This document shows positions 1 to 7,800 of a stretch of DNA of 64,000 bases, one piece after another. Under the pieces are notes generated by a model that was given only the letters and a program-made list of their open reading frames with translations, did not search any database and was not told the origin of the DNA. Origin of the DNA: RGDT01 sp964630925 (GTDB lineage: Bacteria > Planctomycetota > Planctomycetia > Gemmatales > Gemmataceae); NCBI GenBank assembly GCA_964630925.1, contig CAZVZK010000031.1, positions 1 through 64,000 of the forward strand. Direction: 5' to 3'. Each line of letters starts with the position of its first letter. The stretch's first letter is position 1. A program made the position numbers and the translations under genes.

Positions 1-89
1 AGCGGGCCGTCAGTGTTTGCTCTTCAACGGGTGACGTGATTCGCCGGGCGCGTACAGACCTCCAACACCAGGGTCGTGGTCGCCCTCCA

Positions 90-111
90 CGTCTCATTTT
101 GTCTAACTCCA
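90..111 (-). repeat. 22-bp dispersed element, copy 1
   Basis: Read on the minus strand, this AT-rich 22-mer (TGGAGTTAGACAAAATGAGA followed by CG) is identical to plus-strand positions 59107-59128. A perfect 22-bp match between two intergenic sites is unlikely by chance in a GC-rich window. This copy lies 41 bases upstream of the thioesterase start. Its role is unknown: a regulatory site or part of a repeat family. Confidence 0.6.
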
Positions 112-151
112 CAAGCCGGTGAACGGTTACACCCGCCCGAGGGCCCTCGTC

Positions 152-541
152 ATGCCGGAGCCGTACCTCGCCATCCAGGTCGTGATGATGCCTCGTGACA
201 CCAACCCGCACGGGTCGATCTTCGGCGGGGTCCTCCTCTCGTACATCGACCAGGCGGGCGCGATCGGCGCGATCCGGGGCGTCGTGGAGGCGGGCGGGCC
301 GATCCCGGCGGTGGTGACCGTGGCGATCAACCGCGTGGAGTTCAAGCAGCCGGTGCTGGTCGGCGACGTGGTGCGTTTCCTGACGCGCGTGGTGCGTGTC
401 GGACGCACCTCGATCACCGTCCACGTCGCCGTCGAGGCCATGCGCGGCGCCCAGACGCTCCAGGTGACCGAGGCCGAGCTGGTGTACGTGGGCGTCGACC
501 TGTCGCAGCCTTCCAGGCCGCCGAAGCCGCTGCTGGGGTGA
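152..541 (+). CDS. acyl-CoA thioesterase, hotdog fold
   Basis: A 129-residue single-domain hotdog protein likely to hydrolyse acyl-CoA thioesters in the cytoplasm. The N-terminal block carries the family signature: the motif MPRDTNPHGSIFGG followed by LLSYIDQAGAIGA, which holds the catalytic Asp/Asn region and the long hotdog helix. Later strands read VEFKQPVLVGDVV and TSITVHVAVEA, matching YciA-type thioesterases in order and spacing. I start at ATG 152 because GAGGG lies 8 bases upstream and the conserved block begins there. A GTG at 119 would add 11 residues without recognisable homology. Physiological substrate length cannot be judged. It is a single gene, followed by the secreted thioredoxin-like gene on the same strand after about 100 bases. 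Confidence 0.85.
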   Translation: MPEPYLAIQVVMMPRDTNPHGSIFGGVLLSYIDQAGAIGAIRGVVEAGGPIPAVVTVAINRVEFKQPVLVGDVVRFLTRVVRVGRTSITVHVAVEAMRGAQTLQVTEAELVYVGVDLSQPSRPPKPLLG

Positions 542-639
542 ATGAACGGATGCCGCCGTCCGTCCATGTTCATAGACTGCGGATGGCTGACCGACAGTCC
601 CCCCTGACTCGATGAACCATTTGAAAGGATGACAGGACC

Positions 640-1200
640 ATGACGCACCGCCTAACGGCGGGGGCGTCCCTCGCGGCGATGCTGCTGGTGTGCAGCGCGT
701 TCGCGGAGGACAAGACCCCCAAGTCCGGCTTGCAGCCGGGCGAATCGCCGGCCGCCTTCAACCCGTTGCACTGCAACGGGAAGGCCGTCGGCAAGAAGAA
801 CTGCCTTGTCTGAAGCAACGGCGGGAAGCCGGTCGTTATGATCTTCGCGCGCGAGATCAACGACAACTTGACCGGTCTGGTCAAGAAGCTGGACAAGGCC
901 ACCTCCGAGAGCAAGGGCAAGATGGGCTCGTTCGTCGTCTTCTGCTCGGACGACGAGGGCCTCGAGAAGAAGCTGAAGGAGCTGGCGAAGACGGAGAAGA
1001 TCAACAACACGATCCTCTCCATCGACACCAACAAGGCCGGCCCCTACGGCAACTTCGACAAGGACGCCGACGTGACGGTCATGCTGTACACGGCCCGCAA
1101 GGTGAAGGTCAACCACACCTTCACCAAGGGCAAGATGACGGAGAAGGAGGTCGACGCCGTCATGGCCGACCTTCCGAAGATCCTGCCCGCGAAGAAGTGA
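640..1200 (+). CDS. secreted thioredoxin-like protein, candidate selenoprotein (CLVU)
   Basis: ATG 640 opens a frame with a signal peptide (residues 1-22, cleavage after AFA), then KKNCLV, then TGA at 811-813, then an uninterrupted 129-codon continuation in the same frame (SNGGKPVVMIFARE and a typical alpha/beta thioredoxin-like body). The arrangement C55-L-V-UGA58 places the UGA at the second cysteine of a CxxC redox motif. I know planctomycete relatives with Cys there, from memory only. The parsimonious reading is selenocysteine insertion giving a 186-residue periplasmic redox protein. Just after the UGA, GGC (820-822) and GCC (828-830) can pair around a GGGAA loop, with AAC/GTT as a possible lower stem; this is a weak bacterial SECIS candidate. 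The alternative is a nonsense mutation, or a shorter protein from ATG 838, which would lack the signal peptide and the CxxC. No sel genes lie in this window. Confidence 0.65.
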
Positions 1201-1252
1201 CGCCGTCCGTCGCCCGCGCATCGGAATGATCGAACAGCCCGGGTCAGGGGAT

Positions 1253-1292
1253 GCCCGCCCGGCGGCACCGGTGTAGGTGCCGCCGGGCGGGC
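1253..1292. terminator. bidirectional hairpin terminator
   Basis: A perfect 17-bp GC stem (1253-1269 with 1276-1292) closes a six-base loop and is followed by TCGTTTCG. It sits between the convergent ends of the thioredoxin-like gene and the Rrf2 regulator, so it can serve both. The U-tract is weak, as is common in GC-rich genomes. Confidence 0.7.
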
Positions 1293-1307
1293 TCGTTTCG
1301 TGACGCA

Positions 1308-1757
1308 TCAACGTACGACCGGCAGCTCCACCCGCACGTCGCACAAGGGGATGCTCCGCGTCGGCTCCGCCAGGATCTCCGCCAGCGTCGTCTTGCGGAA
1401 GGCGTCCTCCACCGACGCGAGGGCCGCGTCGAGGCGGGCGTGCAGGGGGCACAGCACCACGCCGTGGGCCGCCAGGTCCAGAGGGCAGCGGCCGATGCGC
1501 TTGATCGGGTCCACGGCGTTGACGACTTCGAGGATGGTGATCTCCGCGGGCGTGCGGGCCAGCGTGATGCCGCCCTTCACCCCACGCTGCGAGCGCAGCA
1601 GCCCCGCCCTCACCAGCTCCTGCACGACCTTGGCCAGGTAGGCCGGGCCCTTCACACGCGTCGCCCTGGCGATCTCGTCCACCGTGCGCGCCTCCGGGGC
1701 CTGCGACGCCAGGTACGTCACCGCCCGGAGCGCGTACTCCACCTTCTCGGAAAACAT
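1308..1757 (-). CDS. Rrf2 family transcriptional regulator
   Basis: 149 residues. The N-terminal winged helix (MFSEKVEYALRAVTYLA, then TVDEIARATRVKGPAYLAKVVQEL and the wing GVKGGITLAR) is textbook Rrf2. The C-terminal part has Cys in RCPLDL, LCPLHARLD and PLCDV, reminiscent of Fe-S cluster ligands of NsrR/IscR-type members, although the spacing is not a clean match to either. Start chosen at 1757, where GGGGAGG precedes the ATG by a few bases. It is divergent from a protoglobin gene with a perfect palindrome between them, which suggests that it senses NO or redox state and controls the globin and perhaps itself. The identity of the sensed signal is inference. Confidence 0.85.
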   Translation of the reverse strand: MFSEKVEYALRAVTYLASQAPEARTVDEIARATRVKGPAYLAKVVQELVRAGLLRSQRGVKGGITLARTPAEITILEVVNAVDPIKRIGRCPLDLAAHGVVLCPLHARLDAALASVEDAFRKTTLAEILAEPTRSIPLCDVRVELPVVR

Positions 1758-1779
1758 GCACGCCTCCCCGTGTGGCCCC

Positions 1780-1809
1780 TTGACAGGCATTATACCCCCG
1801 CCATATCCT
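1780..1809 (+). promoter_or_regulatory. sigma-70-like promoter for protoglobin gene
   Basis: TTGACA (1780-1785) and TATCCT (1804-1809) are spaced by 18 bases and lie directly upstream of the palindrome 1814-1839. A repressor bound to the palindrome would cover the expected transcription start. Assigned by eye; no start site is known. Confidence 0.5.
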
Positions 1810-1813
1810 TCTC

Positions 1814-1839
1814 AATAGAGGATAATTTTGTCCTCTATT
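1814..1839. promoter_or_regulatory. palindromic operator between Rrf2 and protoglobin genes
   Basis: AATAGAGGA (1814-1822) and TCCTCTATT (1831-1839) are perfect inverted repeats around an 8-base AT-rich spacer. The element lies between the divergent regulator and protoglobin genes, 18 bases before the protoglobin ATG, and is conspicuously AT-rich in GC-rich surroundings. Most likely the binding site of the adjacent Rrf2 regulator. Confidence 0.65.
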
Positions 1840-1857
1840 CCCCCGGAGGGTGTGGCG

Positions 1858-2433
1858 ATGCGGCAGATCGATGAGCGGCGTTTGGAGGCGGAGCTGGGGT
1901 ACCGCTTCGAGTACGTGGCGGGGTTCATCGGCTTCGGCGCGGACGACATCGCGGCGATACACGCCTCGGCGGCGGCGTTGGCGCCCCTGGTGCCGGGGCT
2001 GGTCGATGCGGTCTACGACAAGCTACACGGATACACGGCGACGTGGCGGCACTTCGTCCCGAGGCAGGCCGGCTACGAGGGCGAGGTGCCCGCGAGCGTC
2101 GAGACGCTGACGATGGACCACCCGCAGATCGCCTTCCGCAAGGGCCACCTGGGGCGCTACCTCGTGAGCCTCGTCACGCGGCCCTATGACGCCTCGATGG
2201 TGGCGTACCTCGACATGGTCGGGAAGATGCACACGCCGAAGGCCGGCAGCAAGGAGCTGGATGTGCCGCTGGTGCAGATGAACGCCCTGATGGGCTTCGT
2301 CGCGGACGCGGTGACGGCGACGGTCCTGGGGTTGGGCCTGCCGCGCGAGCAGGAGGTCAGGACGCTCCGGGCGTTCGGCAAACTGCTATGGATTCAGAAC
2401 GACCTGATCACGCGGCACTACCAGGGCCGCTGA
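1858..2433 (+). CDS. protoglobin-domain haem protein
   Basis: 191 residues forming a single protoglobin / globin-coupled-sensor type domain, without any C-terminal signalling domain. The sequence opens with IDERRLEAELGYRFEYVAGFIGF and continues through a typical globin helix pattern; His97 in FRKGHLGRYLVSL is the expected proximal haem ligand. Start at ATG 1858 with GGAGGG seven bases upstream; an upstream TTG (1828) would fall inside the palindrome. Stand-alone protoglobins bind O2, CO and NO. Pairing with a divergent Rrf2 regulator suggests an NO-responsive role such as NO detoxification or scavenging. No enzymatic activity can be read from the sequence. Confidence 0.8.
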   Translation: MRQIDERRLEAELGYRFEYVAGFIGFGADDIAAIHASAAALAPLVPGLVDAVYDKLHGYTATWRHFVPRQAGYEGEVPASVETLTMDHPQIAFRKGHLGRYLVSLVTRPYDASMVAYLDMVGKMHTPKAGSKELDVPLVQMNALMGFVADAVTATVLGLGLPREQEVRTLRAFGKLLWIQNDLITRHYQGR

Positions 2434-2480
2434 CGGGGATGCGGGGTAGAATCGCCTCCGCCCGGCGGGAGGCCCGCGTG

Positions 2481-3404
2481 ATGTCGGCCACGGATCGAAG
2501 GCGGCAGTTGCGTGAGTGGTACGGCCTGGAGTTCCCCGAGAGCCTGTTCGGCGTCTGGGACCTGGCGTGCCGGCGAAACCCTGACGAGCCACGCCATGCG
2601 TTCGATGAGCTCGTTTCGCGGCTGGACGGCGTCTTCGACGTGCTGGCGGGTGATTTCGACAAGGAGCCGCCGCCGGGACGTCTCTTGGCGCATGGCATGA
2701 GTTACAGCGACCCGCCGGAGTTTCACACGATCTTCTGGGGAAACGGCGACGGCGAACACTTCGGCCTGTGGTACGATGACCCCAAATGCCCGCCGTCGTG
2801 CATCGTCTCCTACTTCAACAACGACGCCTACGACCTGAGCCACTACCCGGCGGACCTGTTCTTGACCCTCCGCCGCCTCCTGGAAGAGATGTGGGACACC
2901 TACACCTCCGATGACGGCGAGGACGAGGAATACCTCGCACCTCTGGCCACGCTGCGCGAGGCCCTGCGTCCCCACATGCCGGGCGCGGCGAAGCGACGCA
3001 AGCAGGTCGGGGCGGCGTACCTGGAACGCTACACCGACGCCGACGTGGACGACCGCGGCCTCGTGGCCGTGACCTGGGGGCAGGAAGGGATCACTGCACC
3101 AGCCGAGGCTTACCGGGAGCCGATGGAGGACGATGAGACGATCTGGCGTGAGGTCAGCGAGCCCGCCGGGGCGCGGCGTTGGCTGAAGGAGGCGCGGAAG
3201 GCGCTGCGCGACGGCTACCCGGCGACCGCCCTCAAGCTGGGCAAGGACGTGCGGCACCTGGGCGGCAAGGGCGTGGAGCCGGAGGCGTGCATCGTCATGG
3301 AGGAGGCGTACCTCGCGCTGGGCCGCCCGCTGTTGGCCGAGATCCTGCGGGCGCGGACGGCACAGCGCGACGCCTGGGACGCCGCGCGGGCCGAGCCGGG
3401 CTGA
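2481..3404 (+). CDS. HPF1-like (DUF2228) protein
   Basis: 307 residues. Segments line up with human histone PARylation factor 1 as I recall it: REWYGLEFPESLFGVWDL with the 'LPEDFYHFW' region; DGVFDVLAG with 'VGPYDILAG'; YSDPPEFHTIFWGN followed by HFGLWYDDP with 'YYDPPEFQTIIIG ... MGYFRDSP'; and C-terminal ALKLGKDVRHLGG with 'ELGMDLFCYGS'. In eukaryotes HPF1 completes the PARP1/2 active site for serine ADP-ribosylation. The acidic pair just before the last motif (DE in human) is not evidently kept here (RDGYP), so PARP-cofactor function cannot be assumed. ATG 2481 has GGGAGG 8-13 bases upstream. It follows the protoglobin gene by 47 bases and may be cotranscribed. The fold assignment is reasonable; function in bacteria is unknown. 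Confidence 0.65.
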   Translation: MSATDRRRQLREWYGLEFPESLFGVWDLACRRNPDEPRHAFDELVSRLDGVFDVLAGDFDKEPPPGRLLAHGMSYSDPPEFHTIFWGNGDGEHFGLWYDDPKCPPSCIVSYFNNDAYDLSHYPADLFLTLRRLLEEMWDTYTSDDGEDEEYLAPLATLREALRPHMPGAAKRRKQVGAAYLERYTDADVDDRGLVAVTWGQEGITAPAEAYREPMEDDETIWREVSEPAGARRWLKEARKALRDGYPATALKLGKDVRHLGGKGVEPEACIVMEEAYLALGRPLLAEILRARTAQRDAWDAARAEPG

Positions 3405-3455
3405 TCCCCCTGGGAACATCCCGCCCCTCTGGAGTGGCGCGGCGCCAGGTCCAGC

Positions 3456-3720
3456 TCACGGCAGGTCCAGGCACGTCTGCAGCCAGGCATCGATCTGCTT
3501 CCGGAGGGCGCCGGACAGAACCCGACGTCCCTCCCGATGGCCGCCTCGTCGCGCGTGAGCAGCTCGCAGGGACGGTCGTAGCACGTCTTGGTCAACCCAG
3601 AAGCGGTCTCGGCGGTTGGTTCGATCTCGACCTCCGAGCCTGGGATGCCGAAACGCCTGCCGGGCCTTGAAGAGGCGGTAGACGGCGTCGCGCTGGTGTG
3701 GGTGGGGACGTACGGGGCAG
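3456..3720 (-). pseudogene. decayed gene remnant, frameshifted
   Basis: On the minus strand three successive frames give protein-like stretches that together read as one domain: HQRDAVYRLFKARQAF, then (frameshift near 3648) GIPGSEVEIEPTAETASGL ... CELLTRDEAAIGR, then (frameshift near 3525) SGALRKQIDAWLQTCLDLP and a TGA at 3456-3458. Neither junction keeps frame, so no full product can be made. I do not recognise the family. Upstream, RLTAEEVHATSPKLDVTDQ (around 3830) may be another piece. Confidence 0.4.
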
Positions 3721-4765
3721 GGTGCCCGCCGGGTGGGCGAGGATCTGTCCTCCAGGGCGTCGGGGGCCTTTGACGCGGAGGTTCGTGAAGGCCTGGCGTT
3801 GATCCGTGACGTCGAGCTTCGGTGATGTTGCGTGGACCTCCTCGGCAGTGAGCCGGCCGGGCGTCTGGTGCGAGAGGACGGTGGGGCGTGCGGCGCCGTG
3901 CCTGTTCGGGCTGGACGCGGTCACCGCGCTGCTGGACGCGGGCCTGCCCGAGCCGGGGCGGCTCGGCGGGGTGCGTCGGCCCGGCAACGGGCATGTGACT
4001 TTCTCGGGCCCGCTGACGCCGGTGATGCGGTGGCTTCGGCAGGGTCGGGTTTCCCCACGGGCGGATCGAGCGGGACCAAACGCCCGCGCCCGACGAAACC
4101 GGAATCCCGGTCACGCCCCGAATCCGCGCCCGTATGCGGATGTGCGGTGAAGATCACGCGGCGCGAAACGAATGACCTCTTGCCACGTATCTTCGCGTGG
4201 AGGACGACGGGCGAGCGAACCTCCCCCACACCCTGCCTGTCCTGGCAGATGTCTTCCGGAACCATGACGGCATCGGGTGAACGCCCGACGCCACGAGACG
4301 GTGAGAAGGTCCGGCGTCTTCACCAGACCTTCCCCGTGCCGACAGCGACAGCGGGGCGGCTAACCACCTGATCCCGCGGCGGCCTTGGGCCAACCGGAAA
4401 TGTCCGGCCCGGACCGTCCGACCGTGCCAGCGAGACGGCCACTCAGACGGGAGCGGCCGGGCGCGGTGTCCGGTGTCCCATTCCACCGTCACGGGACGCC
4501 ATTGGGCAGGGCCACGGCCCTCGAATCTTCTCGCCGCGGATGCGGCACGGGTGTCCCCCACGGGGCGGCCCGCGGACGCTCGGGGATCTCGGTCCCCAGC
4601 GGATCACGGGTCGCGACGGCGGAGGACGAACGCCAGGCTCCTGAACCGGCCCGCCTGCTATTCGTCACCGAGACGGCTCCTTGTCGAGGTGATGGCTCAG
4701 GGCGGACGGCGATGCGAGGCCGACCGGGATGTGCTGGGGCTCGGCCCCGCCGGCATGGTATCATG
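3721..4765. other. gene-poor stretch, no supported gene
   Basis: About one kilobase without an open frame that shows domain content, a plausible ribosome site and typical codon pattern together. Short protein-like fragments occur on the minus strand close to 3830, and the rest looks like decayed or non-coding DNA. The long open frames on both strands are low-complexity Arg/Pro/Gly products of high GC content. Confidence 0.5.
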
Positions 4766-4798
4766 AGGCCCCGGCCAGAAGCCCTCTGGCCGGGGCCT
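4766..4798. terminator. strong hairpin upstream of the HEAT/VWA gene
   Basis: A perfect 14-bp stem (4766-4779 with 4785-4798) with an AGCCC loop, followed by CGCCTTCTTTCC. It could terminate transcription arriving from the left, or act as a leader hairpin, since the next ATG is only 24 bases downstream. No upstream gene clearly needs it. Confidence 0.55.
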
Positions 4799-4821
4799 CG
4801 CCTTCTTTCCGGGCCACGCCG

Positions 4822-7800
4822 ATGCGCGACCTGCTGCTGTACCGCCTCCTCCGGGCTACCCCGCTCGACGCCGACGCCGTCCTGCCCCTGCTGCGCGAGC
4901 TTCCCTCGCTGCCCGTGCAGGAGCGCGCCGCGTTCCTCGGCTACCTGCGCACCGCCCTCACGCACGCCGACCCCGAGATACGCCGCGCCGCCGCCGCCGC
5001 CCTCGCCGGGGCGTCCGGCCACTCCGCCTGGGTCGGCATCACCGACGCCCTGCGCGACCCCGAAGAAGCCGTCCGCCTCGCCGCCCTGGAGGCGCTCCGC
5101 GAGTCGTGCCGCCACGACGGCCCGCGCTGGATCCACGCCCTGTTCCACCGCGACCCCGCCGTGCGGCGGGCCGCCATCGACCCGGCCAGGCCGTCGCCGC
5201 TCCAGTGGCAGGCCAAGCTGTACCTCCTCCCCGACGAGGAGTGCCGGCCCGCCCTCAAGGCCGAGCTCGACAAGCACGGGGCCGACAAGGACGTGGTGGC
5301 GCTCCTCGTCGGCTACATGCGCGACGGGGCGTTCACGCCGGAGGACGTGCGCCGCTGGACGCGCGACCTGCGCTGGAACGCCTGGCTCGGGTACCTCGCG
5401 CCCCTGCTGCCGAGGACGGACGACCCCACGCCCCTGCTCGACGACGCGATGAAGCCGGACTTCCCGTCGCGCGTGCCGCCGCTGGAGGCCGACCGCCTCA
5501 CCGACCTCCTCGCCCTCTTCTGGGACGTGGCCGACGCGCCGTTCTTCACGCTGCTGAGCAACGCCGCCCTGTCGGAGGCGCCGGCGTTCCGCGGCTGGCT
5601 GGCGTACCGCCTGCTCCTGCACGGCCTCCACGCCGGCCGCTGGCCGGCGCAGGCGCTCGACCTCGCCTGCGTGCTGTGGCCGTTCGCCCTGGCGTGCGAC
5701 TGGCTGCCCGAGGTCATGCGCCGCGAGGCGCTCGCCGCGTTCTACGAGGCTGCCGACCGCTGCCCGCGTTTCGACGCGGCCCGCATCAAGCCGCTGCTCG
5801 TCCTGCCCGTGGTGCGCTACACCGGGGAGGCGCTCCTCGACCCGTGGGCCGCCGGGGCCGTACTCCACGCCGTCGAGGGCAAGCCGTACGAGCTGCTCAA
5901 GGACATCCCGGAGGAGGAGCTGGCGGAGGGGTTCCGCCGCGACTTCGCGCGGGCGGTGAACCTTCTGCGCGTGCCCGAACGCGGCTCGCAAGGGCGGCTG
6001 GCGTTCGTCGAGATGATCACGAAACGCGCCGGCGCCGACGCCCCGCGCATGCTCGCCCTCCTCGCCGCCACGGTGCCCGCCGACCAGCTCGACTTCCTCG
6101 ACGGCTTCTCGCTGCGGACCATGCAGGAGGTCCATGAGGCCCTTCTCGCCATCGAGGCGTCGGGCAAGGCCCTCACCGACAACAAGGTCGTCCGCCTCGC
6201 CGGCAAGATCGCCTCGCGTTTCGCCCCCGAGGCGATCACCGCGTTCCTGACGGCGTGGCTGACGTCGCCGGTGCCGGAGTCGCCTCTTTCGATCGCGGTC
6301 CTGGGCCGCTTCTTCCACGAGGGCCACGCGGAGGCCACCGTGAAGGATCTGGCGGCGCTCGCCGCGCCCGCCCTGGCGACGTTCGTGCGCCTCCTGCCCG
6401 GCATCCCCGGCATCCCCTATGAGCGCGAGACCGAGCTGGCCCACCTCCTGCGCGGGCACCCCGACCCCGGCGTGAGCGCCTGGGCCGTCGCCCGCACCAC
6501 CCCCAAGGCGGAGGAGCCGTCCGAGACGCCGCAGGTGCGCACGGGCGTCATCGCCCACATCGCCGCCGTGGCGTCGCCCAGCGTCCCGGCGTGCGTGTCG
6601 CTGCTGTCCTCGGGCGACGCGATGGATGAGGTGGTCGCCGCCTTCGCGCGCTGCTCGTCGCCCGACCCGGCGTTCGTGCAGGCGCTCGACTTGGAGATGG
6701 TGCGTCTGTGGCGCGGCAACATGGCGCTGCCGTTCCTCGGCCACGCCTGGCTGTACCGCTGGGACCAGCACCTGTCGCACCTGTCGCGTCAATTCGCCCC
6801 GGGCGGGTCGGCACCGGCGGGGCAGGGCATGGCGGCCTTCCTGCGCTGGGCGACGGGGCTGTCCGCGCCGGCACTCGCGGACCGCCTGTGGCTCGTCGGC
6901 GCCAGGCTGCTCGACCACTGGCGCTGGCACGACGCCCCGCGCCACGCCGCCACGCTCGACGCCCGCCTCGGGGCGGCGCTCGTCGAGGCGCTGCCCGGCC
7001 GGCACGGTGACACCGCGTTGACACTCCTGCTCGGCTGGAAGGACAGGTGCCCGCCTTCGGCCCTCGGCGCCCTGGAGGGCGTGCGGCAGAAGCTGGCCCT
7101 CATCCTCGGCGAGCTGCCGCAGGCCATCCGCGAGCGCCTGGCCGGGTGGGTCGGCGACTTTACCGCCCCCGTGACGCAGGGCGCCGCCCCCGTCGAGGAG
7201 GAGAAGTTGTCGCTCTCGCCGGAGGCCCTGGAGAAGGCCGCCGCCGGGCTGGACGACCGCAAGGCGATCCCGGCGGCCCGGCAGCTCCTCGGCATGGGCA
7301 GGCCCGGCGCCGAACGCCTCGCACGGGCGATTGCCTCCAACCACGCCGTGACCTGGCCCCTCGCCCTCCTGCCGCTCCTGCCCGGCGCGGATGCGTCCGT
7401 CCGTAAGGCGTTGGAGGCGCTGGTGCGATCCCCCCTTGGCGATCCGCAGACACGGTTCCGCGTGGGCCGCGCCCTGTGGGCGACGCCGGACGTGGACGAC
7501 GTGGAGCATCTGATCGCAGCCGTGTGCGCCGGGTCGCCGCCTGGGTGGCTCAACGGCGACGACACCGGCTGGCTGACGGCGAACTACGCCGGGCCGGAGG
7601 ACGAGCTGGCCCTGCGCCTCATCACGTCGCCGCACCCCGCCGCCCACGGCCGCGCCGTCCACCGGCTGGCCGGTGACAACCCGTTGCCACCGGCTTCGCG
7701 TGCCGCGCTGCTGGCGTTCCTGGAGGTGGGGACGACGCGGCTGCGCGCCTTCCGCGTGCAGGCGGCGGCGGCGTTGCACGCGGCGGGGGAGCGCGACAGC

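Noticed and set aside
838..858. Hairpin GATCT...AGATC as the selenocysteine element
   Set aside because: The stem is real, but lies 27 or more bases past the UGA and has no guanine-uracil apical loop; the nearer GGC/GCC stem is the better, though still weak, candidate.
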